A stretch of 64,000 nucleotides of DNA, taken from NCBI RefSeq assembly GCF_013184745.1, contig NZ_JAATVU010000026.1:1-64000 (forward strand), read 5' to 3'. How positions within the stretch are numbered: the stretch's first letter is position 1; each line of letters opens with the position of its first letter. A program made the position numbers and the translations under genes. Below are positions 61,467-64,000 of the stretch, in pieces. The notes under the pieces are model-generated. The model was not told the DNA's origin and did not search any database. It saw nothing but the letters and a program-made list of their open reading frames with translations. The DNA comes from Mangrovicoccus sp. HB161399 (GTDB lineage: Bacteria; Pseudomonadota; Alphaproteobacteria; Rhodobacterales; Rhodobacteraceae).

Positions 61467-64000
61467 TCAGACCCTCTGCTCGTCAGGCTTGCTGACGAAA
61501 ATGGCGTCCAGCCCCTCCTTGACCGCCATGGCGGGCCAGAGGCGCTCGATCAAGTGGAACTCGGTGCCGTCATTGGCGATCGGTTCGTTCGGCCAGGGAT
61601 AGTCCGCGCCGAAGAGGTCGTTCATCGCGTCGATCACCGGACGGCGCACCCAGAACATGTTGCCGACCGGGAAAACCAGCGGGTTGACCGGCAGCGGGCC
61701 GGGCAGGCGCGGCTCGAATTTCCCCGCCAGCCGGCGCGTGGCGTTCCAGGCCACGAAATGCGGCTCCAACGGGGCGACGAGTCCCGCGCCGTCCTGGCGG
61801 ATCTCGGACAGGGCGGAGGACAGCCCGGAGGAGTCGCCCAGCAGGATTCGCATCAGGAAGCGCCGCCAGATGTCGCCGCCTGAAGTGGAGGTCAGCGACT
61901 TCTTCTGGTGGATGTGGCACCAGATCTCGTCCTCGGGGTAGCTTTCGCGCGGCAGGAACATCTGCATGAATGGCAGGATGTCCCGTCCGCGGTTCGCCAC
62001 CAGACGGATTTCCGGATCGAGCCCCTCGGCACGCATGATCGCGGTGATCTCGTCGCCCTTCTGCTCGGTATCGGTGGTCACGACGATGCGCCTGGCCTGG
62101 CGGTAGGCCATGTGGCGCCTGAGATCCTCGGCGATCTCGTCGGTGTAGTACGCATGGATGTGCATCGAGAAATCCGGCACATCGGCAGGCTCGGCCGGCG
62201 CATAGGGCACGATCCGGCAGCCCTTGTGGATCCAGTTGTCCGAGCGCGCCAGGGTCTGCGCGGCTTCGCCCGGATCGCGCCACAGCATCCGGCGGCCGTA
62301 GCGCAGGATCTTCTCCCGCTCCATCACCCGCAGCCCACGGTCGTCCTCTTCCTTGGAGAACAGGATCGGCAGGTCGATCTCGGTCTCGCCGACGACGAAA
62401 TAGGCCTGCGTTGCCAGCCGGTCCTCGAGTGCGTCGCGGATCGCCTCGAACAGCTTCGGCATCGCCACGGGCGCCACGGGCTCGGGCGATGGCTCCTTGC
62501 GCGGCATCGATAGCAGCTTCTCCACCGCCGCGGCCGGGTTGCCGTATTCGACTTCCTCGAAATGTTCCGCATCGTGGTAGGTGCGGTCCGAGAAGCCGGT
62601 CGCATTGGCGAAGCTCACCACCCGGCAGCCGCGTTCGGTCGCGTCGAAGACCACGTTCGGCAGAGGGTCGAGCCGCGAGGACAGGAACATCGCGTCCGAC
62701 GCCTTGAGCACGTCGAAATAGTGCGGCCCGGCCGGCAGGAAGAACAGGTTGCCCTTAGGATCGTCCGCCTTGGCCTGGCGCAGGTGGTAGTCGAACCAGA
62801 CGCCGAAGCCGATATCCTCGATGTTCTGGCCGTCACCGATCCACAGGAACACCGTGTCGGGGTCGCGCTGCGCGGCAATCTGCGAGGCCATGACGAAGAT
62901 GTCGGTGCCCTTGCGCCACTGGATGTGGCCCGCGCCGCAGACCAGGCGGACCTTGCTGAGGTCGCGGCCGGTCAGCTCCGACAGGCTGCGCCGCGCGCGG
63001 ATGAAGTCGGACTGGTCGACGCGCCCGAAGACATCGGGGCGCTGCGGGACGATGGCGGTGTCGCGCGCCATGTCGAACTCGATGTCCGCCAGCCGCCCGG
63101 ACCAGGAATCGCGGACATGCTCGGAGGAATAGATCACCAGGTCGGAGAACAGCCCGATCAGCGTCGAGGTCCAGACCGGGAAGGAGTAGTCCGCGAATTC
63201 GTGCAGGTAGGAGCAGAACGGGATGTCCCGCGCCACCAGCGGCGCCACGAAGAGCGCGCATTCGACCGAGTTCAGGATCGCGAATTCGATGCCGTCGAAG
63301 GCAGGGCCGGAGAAATACGGGAAGTCGATCTGCGGGTTGGAGGTGATCACCACCTCGCAGGCATGTTCGAGGAACTGGTCGAGCAGCTCGCCGCCGCGCA
63401 GCGCCGCGATGATGACGTTGTAGTCCCTGGCGGCCTCGCGCAGCAGGTCGCGTCCGACGATCGGCGCGCCGGTGCGCGACATCTCGTGGACGGCGATCAT
63501 GCAGGTGGGCCGGTCGGGCCGGAACGGCATCTTGCCCGGCTTCTGGTTGCGGCGAACGTCGGCCAGCGTCCGGCGGCCGTTCTCCTGGAAGCCGTAGCGC
63601 AGGAAGTGATGCAGCGGATCCATGCCCGCCGCCACGATGTCGGGATGCCACTTCAGGTAGCCGCGCATCGAGAAGTTGGAGACCAGCGCATCGACCGGTG
63701 CGCCGAGCTGGATCAGTTCGCAGGCGAGCTTGAACGCTTCCGGGTCGCCCTGCTGGGCGGCGGCAGCGAGATCGGGCTCGACCAGCAGGAAATCGAGCGC
63801 GGCGTCGATGCCGGGCGCCTGGCTGTGATGGATGTCATAGAAGGTCGCGACGCAGTCTTCCTCGTCCTGGCGGGACCGGAAATGCTCTTCCAGCGCCGCC
63901 GGATCGCCGGCCAGGTCGGGATGCAGCGCGGCGTAGATCTCGGGATCGAAGCGGAAGTCCGGGCGCTTGTCCAGAACCTTGGCCATGGCGGCGTACTTGC
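61467..64000 (-). CDS. Glycosyltransferase / rhamnan-synthesis-F fusion protein, 5' end outside the window
   Basis: At least 844 residues; the frame is still open at the window edge and the ATG at 63986 has no ribosome site, so the true start is probably upstream. There are three parts. The N-terminal repeats have the FDPEIYAALHPDL and GMDPLHHFLRYGFQENGRR patterns seen in large cell-surface glycosyltransferases. A GT4-type glycosyltransferase follows (MIAVHEMSRTGAPI, RLVCGAGHIQWRKGTDIFV, LFFLPAGPHYFDVLKASDAMFLSSRLDPLPNVVFDA). The C-terminal RgpF-type domain has HIHAYYTDEIAEDL, VANRGRDILPFMQMF and CHIHQKKS. It likely extends a rhamnose-type or related polysaccharide chain. The sulfotransferase and coiled-coil genes follow directly. 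Confidence 0.85.
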   Translation of the reverse strand, partial: KYAAMAKVLDKRPDFRFDPEIYAALHPDLAGDPAALEEHFRSRQDEEDCVATFYDIHHSQAPGIDAALDFLLVEPDLAAAAQQGDPEAFKLACELIQLGAPVDALVSNFSMRGYLKWHPDIVAAGMDPLHHFLRYGFQENGRRTLADVRRNQKPGKMPFRPDRPTCMIAVHEMSRTGAPIVGRDLLREAARDYNVIIAALRGGELLDQFLEHACEVVITSNPQIDFPYFSGPAFDGIEFAILNSVECALFVAPLVARDIPFCSYLHEFADYSFPVWTSTLIGLFSDLVIYSSEHVRDSWSGRLADIEFDMARDTAIVPQRPDVFGRVDQSDFIRARRSLSELTGRDLSKVRLVCGAGHIQWRKGTDIFVMASQIAAQRDPDTVFLWIGDGQNIEDIGFGVWFDYHLRQAKADDPKGNLFFLPAGPHYFDVLKASDAMFLSSRLDPLPNVVFDATERGCRVVSFANATGFSDRTYHDAEHFEEVEYGNPAAAVEKLLSMPRKEPSPEPVAPVAMPKLFEAIRDALEDRLATQAYFVVGETEIDLPILFSKEEDDRGLRVMEREKILRYGRRMLWRDPGEAAQTLARSDNWIHKGCRIVPYAPAEPADVPDFSMHIHAYYTDEIAEDLRRHMAYRQARRIVVTTDTEQKGDEITAIMRAEGLDPEIRLVANRGRDILPFMQMFLPRESYPEDEIWCHIHQKKSLTSTSGGDIWRRFLMRILLGDSSGLSSALSEIRQDGAGLVAPLEPHFVAWNATRRLAGKFEPRLPGPLPVNPLVFPVGNMFWVRRPVIDAMNDLFGADYPWPNEPIANDGTEFHLIERLWPAMAVKEGLDAIFVSKPDEQRV

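Noticed and set aside
1-64000. CRISPR arrays, tRNA or rRNA genes, prophage
   Set aside because: I saw no regularly spaced repeats, tRNA-like T-loop/CCA patterns, rRNA sequence or phage structural genes.

Overview
The window is GC-rich throughout. Its genes (TRAP and dipeptide-type ABC transporters, short-chain dehydrogenases, an SbmA/BacA homologue, dense operons with 4-base start/stop overlaps) fit a chromosome or large replicon of an alphaproteobacterium, most likely Rhodobacterales (Paracoccaceae/Roseobacteraceae). The lineage is inferred from gene content only. I saw no rRNA, tRNA, CRISPR array or phage region.

Layout. Positions 1-2985 are decayed: an IS1182-type transposase end with a nonsense codon, then a frameshifted autotransporter-like gene. 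A minus-strand sbmA/bacA peptide transporter follows (2989-4293). Positions 5219-9891 hold an RpiR regulator and a TRAP transporter operon ending in a hydantoin-racemase-like gene; matching GAAAA-N4-TTTTC palindromes precede both the regulator and the operon. A small flavin-protein/NTF2-like pair (9948-10978) borders an IS graveyard (11003-14629) with two heavily mutated IS5-like transposases.

Positions 14889-45572 form a large catabolic island. It contains two ATP-dependent hydantoinase/oxoprolinase pairs (HyuA/HyuB). The second pair lies in an eight-gene minus-strand operon with a complete peptide-type ABC transporter and an SDR dehydrogenase. A divergent GntR regulator heads a creatininase-family and a ketopantoate-reductase-family gene. 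A second complete ABC transporter is interleaved with an amidohydrolase, an M20 dipeptidase, an allantoinase-like deacetylase and two SDRs. The common theme is import of small amides, cyclic amides or dipeptides, ring opening or hydrolysis, then oxidation of the products. The actual substrates are not known from the sequence.

Positions 43237-53104 contain two copies of a DapA-family lyase plus GlcD-type FAD oxidase module. One is minus-strand; the other is fused to a TRAP operon. Between them are an FMN hydroxy-acid oxidase and an XRE-cupin regulator. This looks like 2-hydroxy-acid/2-keto-acid catabolism.

Positions 53228-58015 carry a LysR regulator, HglS (2-oxoadipate dioxygenase/decarboxylase), AmaB (aminoadipate-semialdehyde dehydrogenase) and a ProC-like reductase, pointing to lysine/pipecolate degradation. 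The last 5.3 kb (58692-64000) is a minus-strand surface-polysaccharide block: a coiled-coil protein, a sulfotransferase and a large glycosyltransferase/rhamnan-synthesis-F protein that runs off the window.
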